A program made the position numbers and the translations under genes. Positions 62,901-64,000 of a stretch of 64,000 nt of DNA are shown here, one piece after another; position 1 is the stretch's first letter, and every line of letters starts with the position of its first letter. Origin of the DNA: Gyrodactylus bullatarudis (lineage: Eukaryota > Platyhelminthes > Monogenea > Gyrodactylidea > Gyrodactylidae). Under the pieces are notes generated by a model that did not search any database, had not been told where the DNA came from, and saw nothing but the letters and a program-made list of their open reading frames with translations. The stretch is taken from positions 1 through 64,000 of the forward strand of contig SSNU01000064.1 in NCBI GenBank assembly GCA_012064415.1, given 5' to 3'.

Positions 62901-63402
62901 TTTTAACCCTTAAAGTCCCAGAGAATTTTTTTTCATGACACGCATTTAATTTTTGAATACGCTGATTAAGAATCTATTGTTGTTTCAACGCAATTATTTT
63001 TGGTTCAGAAGTTATCGATCAAAAATCATCCATTTTTTGATCCAAAAAGAGGTTATCTTTGTAGCTTTAGTAGATAGAGTTCAGGCGATTTCATATTTGA
63101 ATTCTAGAGGTATTATTCCTCGATAAAAGTTACTTTACTTTTTATTTATAACCCTGGGAAGTAGCTTTTCAAAAAAACGTTTTAAACAAAAATTAATTTT
63201 TCGAAAAAAATCAACTCTCTTTAAATTAGTATGAGTTTGACGAATGATAGAGCCAAGATATTTGCGTATTCCAGGAGATTACTAACATTCCTATCGAATG
63301 GGGGTGGTAAACGAAGTATTTTCTGAGGCTTGAGTGAATGATAATGAGTTGCTAAAATGACGTGTGGTGGGACTATCACTGTGGAACTTTTAAGGGTTAA
63401 AC
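62901..63402. mobile_element. 502-bp MITE-like element with inverted ends and 6-bp direct flanks
   Basis: Left end TTTTAACCCTTAAAGTCCCA pairs, with a few mismatches, with the right end GGAACTTTTAAGGGTTAAAC. Both sides are flanked by ATTAGA (62895-62900 and 63403-63408). Extended to eight positions the flanks match at seven, which would fit a hAT-type duplication; this is not decisive. No transposase frame is present, so it would be nonautonomous. Confidence 0.6.
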
Positions 63403-63408
63403 ATTAGA

Positions 63409-64000
63409 GATAGATTTTGCAAATTTTCGATTTCTAGCCCGGGTCAGAATCTGAATGGGCTCTTCACGAGAATTCGAATGATGTTTAAAACATATGTTCC
63501 GAAATCTATTTATGAGCGGGTTGCAATAGAAACAATGATTTTGTATTAAAATTAACGCGATGAAAAATTTGCTGAATTTGATTTCGGCTTTTTTCTCATG
63601 CTAGAAGCTAAAACATTTTTCTCCTAATCAATCAGTATAAGTAAAATAAGTCATATGGATCAACTATCTAAAGCCTCGAATTCTTTTATGACTACTTGAA
63701 AGTAATACTAATATCAAATTGGAGAGATTTTTCACTAAAAACGGAACTTTGACACTGCCACTTAAATAGAAAAAATAATTTTGGATAAACCAAGAATTCA
63801 TTCTGAACCACATTTTCATCCAGCGAAAATGAAATATAACTTATTAGAATTGAAAAATCTATCCCTGCCAAACATGAGTTGAATAGATACTGTGCTTTAG
63901 AATGTCTTCAAATATTTTAATTTTCTCGCATCATTTTTTATTCTGAGGAATTCTCAAGCTTCATTGAGAGACTAATATGTAGGTATCACGAGACTAATTT
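63409..64000. other. intergenic, nothing recognised
   Basis: AT-rich sequence with no supported gene or repeat boundary up to the window end. Confidence 0.5.

Noticed and set aside
1..64000. CRISPR arrays, rRNA, tRNA genes or bacterial-type operons
   Set aside because: No regularly spaced repeats, no rRNA blocks, and no cloverleaf with A and B boxes that I could fold with confidence.

Overview
This is a eukaryotic, AT-rich nuclear segment. Genes are split by GT-AG introns, polyadenylation signals follow the stop codons, and there is no operon structure. The protein families (a seven-repeat protocadherin-like receptor, mitochondrial aspartate aminotransferase, ATP synthase epsilon, an MFS carrier) indicate a metazoan. 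The arthropod-like look of the ATP synthase epsilon protein and the AT-rich, repeat-filled introns suggest an arthropod, plausibly a copepod such as a sea louse. That taxonomic guess is inference.

Layout. 1-205: a possible first exon of a leftward gene leaving the window. About 1010-1509: a small intronless gene for a secreted Cys-rich peptide. 1852-31106 (+): a protocadherin-like gene of 7 coding exons. Extracellular repeats and membrane helix lie in the first 6 kb, and the cytoplasmic tail is spread over 24 kb of introns full of repeats. 31676-33034 (-): mitochondrial aspartate aminotransferase (GOT2), convergent with the cadherin. 33127-33325 (+): ATP synthase epsilon subunit (ATP5F1E), head to head with GOT2, with 92 bp between start codons. 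34109-43574 (+): a 2390-residue low-complexity nuclear protein in 6 exons. 44687-52764 (+): a 460-residue MFS-type membrane carrier in 4 exons. 58433-59963 (-): the 3' part of a gene with a short PDZRN-like motif. 60033-60227 (+): a small candidate gene. The rest, to 64000, is intergenic with repeats.

The most unusual signal is in the GOT2/ATP5F1E pair. Three GT-AG introns of only 25, 29 and 28 nt are needed to give proteins that match their families residue for residue. Each would shift the frame or add a stop if retained. Ordinary short introns in the window are 50-113 nt.

The long introns hold several families of foldback elements and MITE-like elements. Two full foldback copies of one family sit in opposite orientation in one cadherin intron. 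One 214-bp element has 49-bp identical inverted arms, and one 502-bp element is flanked by a 6-bp direct repeat. All exon models come from reading splice sites, phase and protein family fit; no search or transcript data were available.
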